Below, in pieces: positions 1 to 8,758 of a stretch of DNA of 64,000 bases. Both the position numbers and the translations under genes were made by a program. Source of the DNA: Falsiruegeria mediterranea M17 (GTDB lineage Bacteria; Pseudomonadota; Alphaproteobacteria; Rhodobacterales; Rhodobacteraceae); assembly GCF_900302455.1 (NCBI RefSeq), contig NZ_ONZG01000005.1, positions 124,001 to 188,000 of the forward strand, read 5' to 3'. The notes beneath the pieces are model-generated. The model did not search any database. It was not told the origin of the DNA and saw only the letters and a program-made list of their open reading frames with translations. Numbering within the stretch: position 1 is the stretch's first letter; the number at the start of each line of letters is the position of its first letter.

Positions 1-1133
1 AAGAAGGTATCTTGAACATTGCTTTCCGGCTGGCCGATGAAGAAGGCTTGCCGCTGCTGGATCTCAAGGACCTGCAGGCGCTGCTGGTCTGGATTGGCGA
101 GAACCGCGCGCGGCTGTCGCTGCGTTATGGCAACGTCTCGACCGCCTCGATCGGGGCGATCCAGCGCCGTCTTCTGGTGATCGAGAACCAGGGTGCGTCC
201 AAGCTGTTTGGTGAACCGGCGCTGGAGCTTAAAGATCTGATGCGCACAGACGATCAGGGTCGCGGCATGGTGAATATTCTGGCCTCGGACAAACTGATGG
301 CGGCGCCGGGTCTCTATGCGACGTTCCTGCTCTGGCTGCTCAGCGAGCTGTTCGAAGAGCTGCCGGAGGTGGGTGATCCGGACAAACCCAAGCTGGTGTT
401 CTTTTTTGACGAGGCGCATCTGCTGTTCGATGATGCGCCCAAGGTGCTGGTCGACAAGGTCGAACAGGTCGCGCGCCTGATCCGGTCCAAGGGTGTTGGC
501 GTCTATTTCATCACGCAGAACCCGGCCGATGTGCCCGAAGATATCCTGGGCCAGCTTGGCAACCGTGTCCAACACGCCTTGCGCGCGTTCACCGCCAAGG
601 ATCGCAAGAACCTGCGACTGGCGGCAGAAACCTATCGCGAAAACCCTGCGTTCGACACCGAAGAAGCCATTCGTGAGGTTGGCGTGGGCGAGGCCGTTAC
701 GTCGATGCTGCAAAAGAAGGGCGTGCCGGGGATCGTTGAACGCACCCTGATCCGGCCACCATCCTCACAACTCGGCCCGATCACCAAGGCAGAGCGAAGG
801 GCGCATCTCTCCGCCTCGGATCTGGGGGGCAAGTACGACGCGCTTCTGGATCGAAACTCGGCTTTTGAAATCCTGTCCAAACGCGCGGAGCAGGCGGCAA
901 AAGAAGCCGAGGCTGCCGAGGCCGAGGAAGAAGAACAACCGATGATGCAACGCGAATACTCCGCCGCCCGCCGCTATTCAGGGGCACGTGTGAGCCGGTC
1001 GTCTTCACGCTACACCCGCAAAAAAGACACCTTCGCAAGCGCCATGGGAGAAGCAGTGATCAAAGAACTCAAGGGCACCACCGGTCGCCGCATTGTGCGG
1101 GGTATCTTGGGAAGTTTCTTCAAAGGACGATAA
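1..1133 (+). CDS. HerA/DUF853-type ATPase, C-terminal part (5' end outside window)
   Basis: The reading frame is open at the window edge (first full codon at 3), and residues before the TTG at 12 continue the protein, so this is a 5'-truncated gene and not a start at 12. What remains matches the second half of DUF853/HerA-like helicase-family ATPases. It has a Walker B segment (LVFFFDEAH, about residue 128 counted from 12), a sensor-like segment [13 protein letters not shown] and the [11 protein letters not shown] stretch. A glutamate-rich linker and a basic tail ending FFKGR follow. Walker A must lie upstream of the window. HerA-like proteins are hexameric DNA translocases; the role of this subfamily is not established. 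The stop at 1131-1133 is followed by dispersed repeat copy A. Confidence 0.85.
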   Translation, partial: EGILNIAFRLADEEGLPLLDLKDLQALLVWIGENRARLSLRYGNVSTASIGAIQRRLLVIENQGASKLFGEPALELKDLMRTDDQGRGMVNILASDKLMAAPGLYATFLLWLLSELFEELPEVGDPDKPKLVFFFDEAHLLFDDAPKVLVDKVEQVARLIRSKGVGVYFITQNPADVPEDILGQLGNRVQHALRAFTAKDRKNLRLAAETYRENPAFDTEEAIREVGVGEAVTSMLQKKGVPGIVERTLIRPPSSQLGPITKAERRAHLSASDLGGKYDALLDRNSAFEILSKRAEQAAKEAEAAEAEEEEQPMMQREYSAARRYSGARVSRSSSRYTRKKDTFASAMGEAVIKELKGTTGRRIVRGILGSFFKGR

Positions 1134-1171
1134 AGCGTGAGTTCGAACTGTCGGGAGCTGGAGGAAAGGGA

Positions 1172-1362
1172 GCGCTCCCGCCCGTCGGCTGTGCATCAAA
1201 GATGCCCGCCTCCCGTTGGGCCAAGCCTCGCTTCGCTCGGCAGTTTGCGATTGTGGCGAAACAGATTCCCCAATCGGGACCGCGCCGAGCCGCAGGCGAG
1301 GCGCCCGGCCCAAGGCCGTTGGCGGAGCTGACGCAGTCAGGTCTGTCCGGGGGCGGGAGTGC
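1172..1362 (+). repeat. Dispersed structured repeat, copy A (191 bases)
   Basis: One of three related elements in the window. The ends pair as a 10-bp stem with one G-U pair (1172-1181 GCGCTCCCGC with 1353-1362 GCGGGAGTGC). Inside are a small hairpin GCATC-AAA-GATGC (1193-1205), a conserved CTCCCGTTGGGC block, CCTCGCTTCGCTCGG (1226-1240), a GCGCC/GGCGC stem (1282-1286 with 1300-1304), GCGCCCGGCCCAAGGCCGTT (1301-1320, identical in copy B) and the hairpin CTGAC-GCA-GTCAG (1328-1340). It lies between the 3' ends of the DUF853 gene and livM. No open frame here looks like a gene. Confidence 0.85.
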
Positions 1363-1400
1363 TTCTGGGGCTGCAAGAGCATTTCAGCAAATCCAAACTG

Positions 1401-1430
1401 AAAAACGCCGCCTTAACAGGCGGCGTTTTT
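1401..1430. terminator. Bidirectional rho-independent terminator
   Basis: AACGCCGCC-TTAACA-GGCGGCGTT is a perfect stem flanked by an A-run on the left and a T-run on the right, so it can stop transcripts from both directions. It serves the DUF853 gene (and repeat A) on the plus strand and livM on the minus strand. Confidence 0.85.
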
Positions 1431-1447
1431 CGATTGCTTCATTTCGA

Positions 1448-2752
1448 TTACTTTTCAGGGATCAATCCGCGTGGACTGAACCTGAGGACAAGAAGCAGGA
1501 TCACACCCATGGTCAGCAATCGCATGTGCGCCGCACTGTCCAATAGATGGTCGCGCAAGGCACTGTCTTCGGCCATGCCCGATGTAACCAACTCCATCAC
1601 CCAAATGCCAAGCGGCTCGACCTGCACCCAGAGGAACCAGATCAGCATCGCCCCCAACACGGCACCAAAGTTGTTGCCGGATCCGCCAACGATCACCATG
1701 ACCCAGACAAGAAACGTGAACCGCAACGGGTTATACGTGCCAGGTGTCAGCTGACCGTCCAGCGTGGTCATCATCGCACCTGCGATGCCGCAGACGGCGG
1801 ACCCCAGAACAAAGATCTGCAGGTGACGACGTGTGACGTCCTTACCCATGGCCTCGGCCGCGACCTCGTTGTCGCGAATGGCGCGCATCATCCGACCCCA
1901 GGGGCTTTTCAGAGCCATCTGTGCCATCCAGAGCAGGACCAGCAGGACCACCATGAACAACACCGAATAGCCCAGCTTGACGTAAAGCGTCGACGCCATC
2001 ACCGGGTCCAGCCCCATTCCTGCAGCCCGTTCCACAAAGGCCGGATCGTTTTGCAGGTCGATCTCATAGGGAACCGGACGGGGCAGGCCGATGACGTTTT
2101 TCACGCCACGCGCCAGCCAGTCCTCGTTCTTGAGCACGGCGATGATGATCTCGGCGATCCCCAGCGTCGCAATCGCCAGATAGTCCGAGCGCAAACCCAA
2201 AGCCGTCTTGCCAATCAACCAGGCCGCACCTGCGGCCAGAAGACCACCTGCGGGCCAGGCCAACAGCACCGGCAGACCAAGGCCACCAATGTTGCCAGCC
2301 GCCGCCGGGTTGATCGCTTCGACCGCCGCAACGTTGGGGTCAAAGACGGCACGATAGACGACAAAACCCACCACCAGAACCGCCAGCATGGCAATCGTCC
2401 GGGCACGTCCCTTGGCCATCTTTTTCGAAATCATGACCGCAGCCGTCACCGTGGCCGCGCCTAGCAGAAGCGCCAGGATGATACCAAACCCACCGGCGCT
2501 CCAAGTCTCAGGGGTGAAGTCCCCGGCGACCAAAACCACGGCCAGACCGCCAAGGGCCACAAAGCCCATGACGCCCACGTTAAAGAGACCGGCAAAGCCC
2601 CATTGCAGGTTCACACCAATGGCCATTATGGCCGAGATCAGCCCCATGTTGATGATCAGGATGGCCGAGTTCCAGCTTTGCATGAAACCTGTCGCGATAA
2701 TCAGCCCGCCGACAATGGCAAAGAGGCCGGTATTTTTAAGCGTCTCGTTCAT
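1448..2752 (-). CDS. livM: Branched-chain amino acid ABC transporter permease LivM
   Basis: A 434-residue polytopic membrane protein of the LivM family, the second permease of a HAAT-type importer in the inner membrane. Hydrophobic segments run throughout. The family region GLRSDYLAIATLGIAEII (about residues 185-203) and the cytoplasmic coupling motif SPWGRMMRAIRDNEVAAEAMG (about 283-303), which docks on the ATPases, are clear. The C-terminus LVLRFSPRGLIPEK is typical. Its ATG overlaps the livH stop by 4 bases (ATGA at 2749-2752), which indicates translational coupling. It is the last gene of the operon and ends before the shared terminator at 1401-1430. Length is close to that of the E. coli protein. 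Exact substrate cannot be read from sequence. Confidence 0.93.
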   Translation of the reverse strand: MNETLKNTGLFAIVGGLIIATGFMQSWNSAILIINMGLISAIMAIGVNLQWGFAGLFNVGVMGFVALGGLAVVLVAGDFTPETWSAGGFGIILALLLGAATVTAAVMISKKMAKGRARTIAMLAVLVVGFVVYRAVFDPNVAAVEAINPAAAGNIGGLGLPVLLAWPAGGLLAAGAAWLIGKTALGLRSDYLAIATLGIAEIIIAVLKNEDWLARGVKNVIGLPRPVPYEIDLQNDPAFVERAAGMGLDPVMASTLYVKLGYSVLFMVVLLVLLWMAQMALKSPWGRMMRAIRDNEVAAEAMGKDVTRRHLQIFVLGSAVCGIAGAMMTTLDGQLTPGTYNPLRFTFLVWVMVIVGGSGNNFGAVLGAMLIWFLWVQVEPLGIWVMELVTSGMAEDSALRDHLLDSAAHMRLLTMGVILLLVLRFSPRGLIPEK

Positions 2753-3759
2753 ACCGCTTTCCCCTTGAACAGACCGGTTGGCTTGAACAGCAGCACAATA
2801 AGCAGGATCACGAAACTGACCGCGAACTTGTAATCTGTGCTGAGCAGTTGGGCGAGGCCCGAGGGTTCCAGACTTTCAGGCAGCATGTATTTCGCCACCT
2901 TCTTCCAGGCATATGTGATCGTCACCTCGGAAAACGCGATGACAAAGCCACCCGCAATCGCCCCCAGCGGGTTGCCCAAACCACCCACGATGGCCGAGGC
3001 AAAGATGGGCAGCAGAAGCTGGAAGTAGACAAACGGCTTGAACGATTTGTCGAGTCCATAGAGCACACCCGCCGTTGCCGCCAGTGCGGCCACAATCAGC
3101 CACGTGTACATGACCACACGCTCGGGGTTGATGCCCGACAAAAGCGCCAGATCCTCATTGTCCGAGTAGGCCCGCATCGATTTACCCGTGCGGGTGCGGT
3201 TGAGAAACCAGAACAGAGCGATCACACAGATCACCGCGACCACAACCGTGATCCCTTGGGTGGTCTTGATCGCCAGACCTTCCTTCAGGCCGGTCATGGT
3301 CTTGAAGTCGCGTGCCGAGATGATGAAGCGTTCGCCATCAGCAAAGCGTTGATCACCGGGGCCGATGACGAAGCGCACCAGACCGTTCATGATAAACATG
3401 ACGCCCATCGAGACGATCACCAGGATCACCGGTTTGGCCTTTTGCTCACGATAGAACTTGTACACCACGCGGTCGGTGAACAACACCAGCAGCATTGTTC
3501 CCAGAATGCCAAAGGGCAGGGCAAGCAGGGCGGTCGGTAACGGACCAAAGCTGATCCCGATGCTCTGCATCCACCAGGTCACCAGAACGGTAACCATCGC
3601 GCCAAACGCCATGGTGTCCCCATGGGCAAAGTTCGAGAACCGCAAGATGCCATAGATCAGCGTGACCCCAAGCGCACCCAGGGCCAATTGGCTGCCATAG
3701 GCGATCGCAGGGACCAGCACAAAGTTGGAAAGCGCCACGAGGGCGTTGAGGAAATCCAT
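2749..3759 (-). CDS. livH: Branched-chain amino acid ABC transporter permease LivH
   Basis: A 336-residue integral membrane permease of the LivH family. N-terminal helices include GVTLIYGILRFSNFAHGD (about residues 31-48), the family hallmark. The coupling segment TGKSMRAYSDNEDLALLSGI sits around residues 189-208 and the glycine-rich IVGGLGNPLGAIAGG around 258-272. It forms the heterodimeric channel with LivM and is driven by LivG/LivF. The start ATG at 3759 shares one base with the stop of the upstream small gene (TAATG), so translation is coupled to that gene. Confidence 0.93.
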   Translation of the reverse strand: MDFLNALVALSNFVLVPAIAYGSQLALGALGVTLIYGILRFSNFAHGDTMAFGAMVTVLVTWWMQSIGISFGPLPTALLALPFGILGTMLLVLFTDRVVYKFYREQKAKPVILVIVSMGVMFIMNGLVRFVIGPGDQRFADGERFIISARDFKTMTGLKEGLAIKTTQGITVVVAVICVIALFWFLNRTRTGKSMRAYSDNEDLALLSGINPERVVMYTWLIVAALAATAGVLYGLDKSFKPFVYFQLLLPIFASAIVGGLGNPLGAIAGGFVIAFSEVTITYAWKKVAKYMLPESLEPSGLAQLLSTDYKFAVSFVILLIVLLFKPTGLFKGKAV

Positions 3760-4193
3760 TAGTTGCAGCCCCCATGTGAAATCCTGGCGAGAATGATCTC
3801 TTCTTGATCTCCCGAGGTGAGTTTTTTCCAGTCAAGCTCGTCTCTCTGTTCGGCAGAGGCTTTGGCGTACTCGAGACTAGCGACTGTGGCGTGATCAGTT
3901 CGGATGTACTGCCCATCGTCTAAGACAGTGAGAACACTTTGGGTTCCGGCATCTGACCACACAAAGAGGTTCTTTGAGGCCATTTGGGCTTCAATAAAAC
4001 CATCCTGCGATGAAACAAAAACTCTTGTTCCATCGATAACCATGACTTCAAAAGAAGAGCCAACATCAACATCGTTATTCACGACCGAAGCAGATTCTTT
4101 CAATTCGCATTTGGCCACTTCGATGCCGGCTGTCACCAGTGTAGGACAAGCAAGCAATGACGCAATTAGTGGGCTAAGAAACAGAGATTTCAT
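3759..4193 (-). CDS. Small exported protein of unknown function within the liv operon
   Basis: A 144-residue protein with an N-terminal signal peptide (MKSLFLSPLIASLLACPTLV, cleavage near TAG-IE), so it should be periplasmic. The cysteine near residue 16 lies inside the hydrophobic core and does not look like a clean lipobox. The mature part is small, acidic and beta-rich in appearance (FEVMVIDGTRVFVSSQDGF), with two more cysteines (C28 and C143) that could form a disulfide. I do not recognise the family. The gene starts 1 base after the livF stop and overlaps the livH start (TAATG), so it is translated as part of the transporter operon. Its base composition is clearly more A/T-rich than its neighbours, which suggests later insertion. 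A role as an accessory or regulatory partner of the transporter is only inference. Confidence 0.75.
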   Translation of the reverse strand: MKSLFLSPLIASLLACPTLVTAGIEVAKCELKESASVVNNDVDVGSSFEVMVIDGTRVFVSSQDGFIEAQMASKNLFVWSDAGTQSVLTVLDDGQYIRTDHATVASLEYAKASAEQRDELDWKKLTSGDQEEIILARISHGGCN

Positions 4194-4194
4194 G

Positions 4195-4908
4195 TCACCC
4201 CCCCAAAAACGATTTGCGGACTTCGGGATCAGCCAGCAGCTCTTTCCCTGTACCGGTATAGGCGTTGCGGCCCTGGACCAGGACGTATCCCTTGTCAGCG
4301 ATTTCCAGCGCCTGGCGGGCGTTCTGTTCGACCATCAGGATCGGAATGCCGGTGCGGCTGACCTCGATGATGCGGTCGAACAATTCGTCCATGACGATGG
4401 GCGAGACGCCCGCGGTGGGTTCGTCCAGCATCAGAACTTTGGGTTGGGTCATCAGCGCGCGCCCCACGGCCACCTGCTGACGCTGACCGCCCGAGAGCTC
4501 TCCGGCCGCCTGATGGCGCTTGTCGCGCAGGATCGGGAAGAGGGTATAGACCTGCTCCATCGTGTCCGAGATGTCGTCGGTGCGAATGAACGCACCCATC
4601 TCAAGGTTCTCTTCGACCGTCATCGAGGTGAAGATGTTCGAGGTCTGCGGCACAAAGCCCATGCCCTTGACCACGCGGTCCTGCGGGCTGAGCTTGGTGA
4701 TGTCCTCGCCGTCCAGACGCACCGCGCCCTGACGGACGTCGAGCATGCCAAACACGGCTTTCATTGCTGTTGATTTGCCCGCGCCATTGGGGCCGACGAT
4801 GACGGCAATCTCGCCGGGGTTCACCGCGATGGTGCACTCGTGCAGGATGTCCGGCCCCTTGCCGTAGCCGCCGGTCATCGTGTCACCGATCAGAAAGGGT
4901 TCAGCCAT
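4195..4908 (-). CDS. livF: Branched-chain amino acid ABC transporter ATP-binding protein LivF
   Basis: A 237-residue ATPase of the LivF family that energises import through LivH/LivM. Walker A is GPNGAGKS (residues 39-46), the signature LSGGQ is at 138-142, and Walker B VLMLDEP is at 158-164, followed by TAGVSPIVMDELF, typical of LivF. The H-loop region is atypical of other ABC ATPases but normal for LivF (ILMVEQN). It overlaps the end of livG by 8 bases. The C-terminal Gly-Gly codons form a G-run that probably serves as the ribosome binding site of the small gene that follows. Confidence 0.94.
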   Translation of the reverse strand: MAEPFLIGDTMTGGYGKGPDILHECTIAVNPGEIAVIVGPNGAGKSTAMKAVFGMLDVRQGAVRLDGEDITKLSPQDRVVKGMGFVPQTSNIFTSMTVEENLEMGAFIRTDDISDTMEQVYTLFPILRDKRHQAAGELSGGQRQQVAVGRALMTQPKVLMLDEPTAGVSPIVMDELFDRIIEVSRTGIPILMVEQNARQALEIADKGYVLVQGRNAYTGTGKELLADPEVRKSFLGG

Positions 4909-5692
4909 CTGCGTTCTCCAACTGATCCTTGTTCTTCAGACCGGTGCCCAGATAGGCCTCGATCACCTGCTCGTTGGCCTTGATTTCGTCCAGCGAACCT
5001 TCGGCCAGAACCTTGCCCTCGGCCATACAGATGACGGGGCCGCAGATCTTGCCGATGAAATCCATGTCGTGCTCGATGACGACGAAGGTGTATCCGCGTT
5101 CCTTGTTCAGGCGCAGGATGGTGTCGCCGATGGTCATCAGCAGGGTGCGGTTCACGCCGGCGCCAACCTCGTCCAAAAAAACGATCTTGGCATCGACCAT
5201 CATGGTTCGGCCTAGTTCCAGAAGTTTCTTTTGGCCGCCCGAGACCTGACCCGCCTTGTGGTCGGCGAGATGCTCGATGGTCAGGAACTCCAGCACCTGA
5301 TCGGCCTTGGCCCGCAAGGCGCGCTCTTCATCCGCGATGCGTTTGCGACCGAACCAGGTGTTCCACAGCTGCTCGCCCGATTGCGCGCCCGGAACCATCA
5401 TCAGGTTCTCACGGCACGACATCGAGCTGAACTCATGCGCGATCTGAAACGTCCGCAGCAACCCCTTGTGAAACAGCTCATGCGGCGGCAGGCCGGTGAT
5501 GTCTTCACCCGCCATGGTTACCTTGCCGCTTGTGGGCGGCAGGACACCTGCGATGACATTGAACAGTGTGGTCTTTCCGGCCCCGTTCGGGCCGATCAGC
5601 CCAGTGATGGAGCCCTCGGCGATTTCAAGCGATGCACCATCCACCGCCCGGAATCCGCCAAAGTGCTTATGCACGTCTTCGACGACGATCAT
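4901..5692 (-). CDS. livG: Branched-chain amino acid ABC transporter ATP-binding protein LivG
   Basis: ATPase partner of LivF. From the chosen ATG (5692) the protein has 263 residues, close to the family norm, begins MIVVEDVHKHFGG and is preceded by a G-run (GGGGGA) 5-10 bases upstream. The frame stays open to an ATG at 5773, but that codon lies 7 bases after a strong hairpin and has no visible Shine-Dalgarno, so I treat the 27 extra charged residues as less likely. Walker A is GPNGAGKT (residues 34-41) and the signature is VSGGQ (150-154). The Walker B segment reads IVFLDEVGAGVN, where most LivG proteins have DEPAAG, so the usual Pro after the catalytic Glu is Val. Confidence 0.9.
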   Translation of the reverse strand: MIVVEDVHKHFGGFRAVDGASLEIAEGSITGLIGPNGAGKTTLFNVIAGVLPPTSGKVTMAGEDITGLPPHELFHKGLLRTFQIAHEFSSMSCRENLMMVPGAQSGEQLWNTWFGRKRIADEERALRAKADQVLEFLTIEHLADHKAGQVSGGQKKLLELGRTMMVDAKIVFLDEVGAGVNRTLLMTIGDTILRLNKERGYTFVVIEHDMDFIGKICGPVICMAEGKVLAEGSLDEIKANEQVIEAYLGTGLKNKDQLENADG

Positions 5693-5779
5693 GTTTTCCC
5701 CCGTCCGCTGTTTTTTGGCGCGGACCCCTTTTTTGTTGGCCTCATCCGATTTTGAGGTGCGGCCTTCTGTCATTGAAAC

Positions 5780-5802
5780 AGCCCGGACACAAGGTCCGGG
5801 CT
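5780..5802 (-). terminator. Intercistronic hairpin between the binding-protein gene and livG
   Basis: AGCCCGGAC (5780-5788) pairs perfectly with GTCCGGGCT (5794-5802) over a 5-base loop. On the minus strand it follows the binding-protein gene and is followed by GTTTCAA, not a strong T-run. It is better read as a leaky terminator or 3' stabiliser that keeps the binding protein more abundant than the membrane parts; this is a common arrangement in binding-protein operons. Confidence 0.6.
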
Positions 5803-5829
5803 GGTCAATTTTATCAAGTCATTGCCGCA

Positions 5830-7026
5830 TCAGCGGAATTTGACAGTGGTGATTTTGCCGTCCTTGATTTCGTACTGGCGATAGTTACCAGCCGACTCGC
5901 CGCCACCGATCAGTTCGACCGCAGTTGCGCCAACATAGTCGACTTCGCCGCCGTCTTTCAGGATCTGCAGCGCCTTGGCCAGTTCACCCGGATAGATCTT
6001 TTCGCCCGGTGCGTTGGCCACATCCATCACCTTGCCGGCATAGTCGCCAGGTGCGCTGGAGTTTGCAGCTTGCATGGCCAGCATGATCAGGGCCGCGGCG
6101 TCGTAGGATTCACCCACAAACGACGAGGTGCCGTCAAAACCGGCTGCTTCGCCCATTTCGATCATGGTGCCCGCGCCGGCGCTGTCAGTGCCCGGTAGCT
6201 GACCGGTTGAACCGTCGATTTCCGAACCAAAGTTCTCTTCCAGCTTGGCTCCGTACATGCCATCGGGGAAGTGGAAGCTGTCAAACGCGCCCGAATCCAG
6301 CGCCGCACGCATCACGCCCGAGCCACCCTGGTCGACGTAACCGGCGATCACCAGCTTTTCGCCACCCGCAGCAGCCAATGCGCCAACTTCGGCCGAGTAG
6401 TCGGCTTTGCCGTCTTCGTGTGCGGCGGAAATGGTCACGGTGCCGCCTGCGGCTTCAAACGCGCCTTGGAAGCTGTCCGCCAGGCCCTTGCCGTAGTCGT
6501 TGTTGGTGTAGGTCAGCGCGACTTCCTTGATGCCCTGTTCCATCAGAACTTCGGTCATCACGACACCCTGACGGGCATCCGACGGTGCGGTGCGGAAGAA
6601 TAGGCCGTTGTCTTCGGCGGTCGACAGAGCAGGCGAGGTCGCCGATGGCGAGATCATGACCATGCCGTTGGGCAGGGCAACGTTCGACAGGATCGCACCG
6701 GTCACGCCGGAGCAGTCACCGCCCACGATGCCGTTCACGCCATCGGATGTGATCAGACGCTCGGCTGCCGCGGTGGCTGCGCCCGAGTCGATGCAGGTCG
6801 AGTCTGCGCGGATCGGCGTGACTTTGGCCGCGTCCAGCAGCAGGCCGCTGTCGGTGGCTTCTTTCATCGCCAGTTCGGCGGCAGCCGCCATCGGCGGGGT
6901 CAGCGATTCAATCGGGCCGGTAAAGCCGAAGATGATACCCAGTTTGACTTCTTTGGCGTGACCGCCTGCCATTGCAGTGGTTGCCATCAGCGCCGTTGCC
7001 GCAGTTGCGGTGAGCAGCTTTTTCAT
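5830..7026 (-). CDS. Periplasmic substrate-binding protein of the Liv-type ABC transporter
   Basis: A 398-residue type I periplasmic binding protein (Peripla_BP_6/LivJ-like). It has a typical signal peptide (MKKLLTATAATALMATTAMA) with cleavage before GGHAKEV. The fold signature VKLGIIFGFTGPIESLTPPM opens the mature protein, and ISPSATSPALST and VALTYTNNDYGKGLADSF match the ligand-binding and hinge regions. It is the promoter-proximal gene of the operon, with a 137-base gap containing a hairpin before livG. Related proteins bind amino acids, amides or short acids, so the ligand is not settled. The intergenic space to the divergent dehydrogenase gene (7027-7195) should hold its promoter, but I see no certain -35/-10. 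Confidence 0.9.
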   Translation of the reverse strand: MKKLLTATAATALMATTAMAGGHAKEVKLGIIFGFTGPIESLTPPMAAAAELAMKEATDSGLLLDAAKVTPIRADSTCIDSGAATAAAERLITSDGVNGIVGGDCSGVTGAILSNVALPNGMVMISPSATSPALSTAEDNGLFFRTAPSDARQGVVMTEVLMEQGIKEVALTYTNNDYGKGLADSFQGAFEAAGGTVTISAAHEDGKADYSAEVGALAAAGGEKLVIAGYVDQGGSGVMRAALDSGAFDSFHFPDGMYGAKLEENFGSEIDGSTGQLPGTDSAGAGTMIEMGEAAGFDGTSSFVGESYDAAALIMLAMQAANSSAPGDYAGKVMDVANAPGEKIYPGELAKALQILKDGGEVDYVGATAVELIGGGESAGNYRQYEIKDGKITTVKFR

Positions 7027-7195
7027 ATGGTTAACTCCCTAGTTGGAACGTGATCGTTCTGTGATCGACCCTAGGCAAGCTCTGCAAAAAAGAAAAGTCC
7101 TAACGATAACGTGTTTTTGCGTGGCGATCCTGTTTGGTTTCAGTATTTTTTGCACCAAATTGAGAGGTGAGTTCGCCAAAACGGAGGTGCCGGGC

Positions 7196-8293
7196 ATGTG
7201 GGTAAGGGTCGCGATTCTGCTGATCATGGGTTTGGCGCAGCCCTCGGTCGCTCAGACGTTGAATACGCGGGCGGGCGCTGTTCAGCTGACCCAGATGATT
7301 GGTGGGCTGGACACACCCTGGGCCATCGGGGTGCTGCCAACGGGCGGCTTTCTGATCACCGAACGTGATGGCGATCTGCTTTTTGTCCAAGACGGGCAAT
7401 CCACCAAAGTTTCGGGCGTGCCCAAGGTCCAAGCCCGTGGACAAGGTGGCTTGCTGGACGTCACAGTCGCGCGCGATTTTGCCCGCTCGCGCGAGATATT
7501 CCTGACCTATTCCAAACGGCAGCGGGGTGGTGCTGGCACCGCATTGGCGGTGGCCAAGCTGGACAACAACGGACGCAGGTTGACCAATGTGCGCACGATC
7601 TTTGAGGCGGCAACGGGCGGCTCTGGCGGGCGGCATTTTGGCAGCCGCGTGGTCGAGGGGCGCGACGGCACGCTTTTTGTCACCATCGGGGATCGGGGTG
7701 ATCGGCCATCGGCACAGGACAGATCGAACCACAATGGCACCATCGTGCGCATCAACCGCAATGGCACCGTGCCCGGTGACAACCCCTTTGTCGGGGACGC
7801 AGGCATCCGGCCTGAGATCTGGTCCTATGGCCACCGCAACCCGCAAGGCGCAGGCCTGGACGGGCGCGGGCGGCTCTGGACGTCTGAACATGGGGCAAAG
7901 GGCGGAGACGAGGTGAACGCGATCCGCAAGGGCGCAAACTATGGATGGCCGGTCATTTCCTATGGCGTTCATTATTCTGGCGGCAAGATCGGCGAGGGGA
8001 CGTCGAAACCCGGCATGGAGCAGCCCGAACACTATTGGGACCCGTCCATCGCGCCATCGGGCCTGATGGTCTATTCCGGCAAGCTGTGGCCGCAGTGGCG
8101 CGGCGACTTGTTCGTGGGTTCGCTCAAGTTCGACTACATCTCGCGGCTTGATGGCGGCAATGTGCGCGAAGTCGAACAGATCAAGGGCCCGCAGACCGAG
8201 CGGGTCCGCGACATCGTCGAAGCACCGGACGGGTCGATCTGGTTCATCTCGGTTGGGCAAGGGGCCGTTTACCGAATGACACCTGCGGGGTAG
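7196..8293 (+). CDS. PQQ-dependent sugar dehydrogenase (soluble aldose sugar dehydrogenase type)
   Basis: A 365-residue exported protein of the GSDH/YliI beta-propeller family, which oxidises aldose sugars in the periplasm with pyrroloquinoline quinone. The frame extends upstream to 7043, but the ATG at 7196 is preferred because ACGGAGG lies 8 bases upstream and it begins a clean signal peptide ending SVAQ. Family segments are TPWAIGVLPTGGFLITERDG near the mature N-terminus, HFGSRVVEGRDGTLFVTIGD, YGHRNPQG (metal/PQQ region) and GGDEVNAIRKGANYGWP. No PQQ synthesis genes are in the window. It is transcribed divergently from the liv operon. The name rests on family resemblance; cofactor use has not been shown here. 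Confidence 0.86.
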   Translation: MWVRVAILLIMGLAQPSVAQTLNTRAGAVQLTQMIGGLDTPWAIGVLPTGGFLITERDGDLLFVQDGQSTKVSGVPKVQARGQGGLLDVTVARDFARSREIFLTYSKRQRGGAGTALAVAKLDNNGRRLTNVRTIFEAATGGSGGRHFGSRVVEGRDGTLFVTIGDRGDRPSAQDRSNHNGTIVRINRNGTVPGDNPFVGDAGIRPEIWSYGHRNPQGAGLDGRGRLWTSEHGAKGGDEVNAIRKGANYGWPVISYGVHYSGGKIGEGTSKPGMEQPEHYWDPSIAPSGLMVYSGKLWPQWRGDLFVGSLKFDYISRLDGGNVREVEQIKGPQTERVRDIVEAPDGSIWFISVGQGAVYRMTPAG

Positions 8294-8316
8294 AATACCC
8301 TTGGGGAGGTATTTCC

Positions 8317-8730
8317 ATGAAACTCATTTCTTTTGTTCTTACATTTATCTTTGTGCCGTTTGTCGCTTTGGCCGAAGACAGCCGTTTCGACAACTATGAC
8401 GCCTATGAGCGCTTTATTGACGACAAGATCATGAGCCGCGATTTCATCCCGCTGATCAACAACATGGGGGGCAAGGATGAATACACACCCGAACAGATGC
8501 GGGGGGTCAACGCCCAACTTCTGAATGCCATGCCTTTTGATTTCACGGACACCGCGCTGATCAAACGGGTCGATCTGGGCAACGGGTTCAGCCAGGAAAT
8601 GCGAGCCTATTGGAACAAACGCACCAGCTATGTCTATTTCTACGCGTTTCTGCATCAGACCGAAGACGATCTGATCGTGCTCAAGTTCAATCTGAACACA
8701 AACTCGGAAAAGATCTTTGGCAAGTTTTGA
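8317..8730 (+). CDS. Small exported protein of unknown function
   Basis: A 137-residue protein with a signal peptide (MKLISFVLTFIFVPFVALA, cleavage before EDSRF) and a strong ribosome binding site (GGGGAGG at 8303-8309). The mature part is about 118 residues, rich in aromatic and acidic residues (AYWNKRTSYVYFYAFL near residue 97), with no cysteines. I do not recognise the family. It follows the dehydrogenase gene by 23 bases on the same strand, so the two are probably co-transcribed, and it may act in the periplasm. Confidence 0.78.
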   Translation: MKLISFVLTFIFVPFVALAEDSRFDNYDAYERFIDDKIMSRDFIPLINNMGGKDEYTPEQMRGVNAQLLNAMPFDFTDTALIKRVDLGNGFSQEMRAYWNKRTSYVYFYAFLHQTEDDLIVLKFNLNTNSEKIFGKF

Positions 8731-8758
8731 GCCGCTTCCGAGCGGTTGTCGATGGGTG

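Noticed and set aside
1172-1362. Repeat copy A as an insertion sequence or CRISPR unit
   Set aside because: There is no transposase frame and no visible target-site duplication; three isolated copies in 64 kb with internal stems do not form an array with spacers.
1137-1401. Several short frames across repeat copy A
   Set aside because: They run through the structured repeat, lack ribosome binding sites and are not kept in copies B and C.
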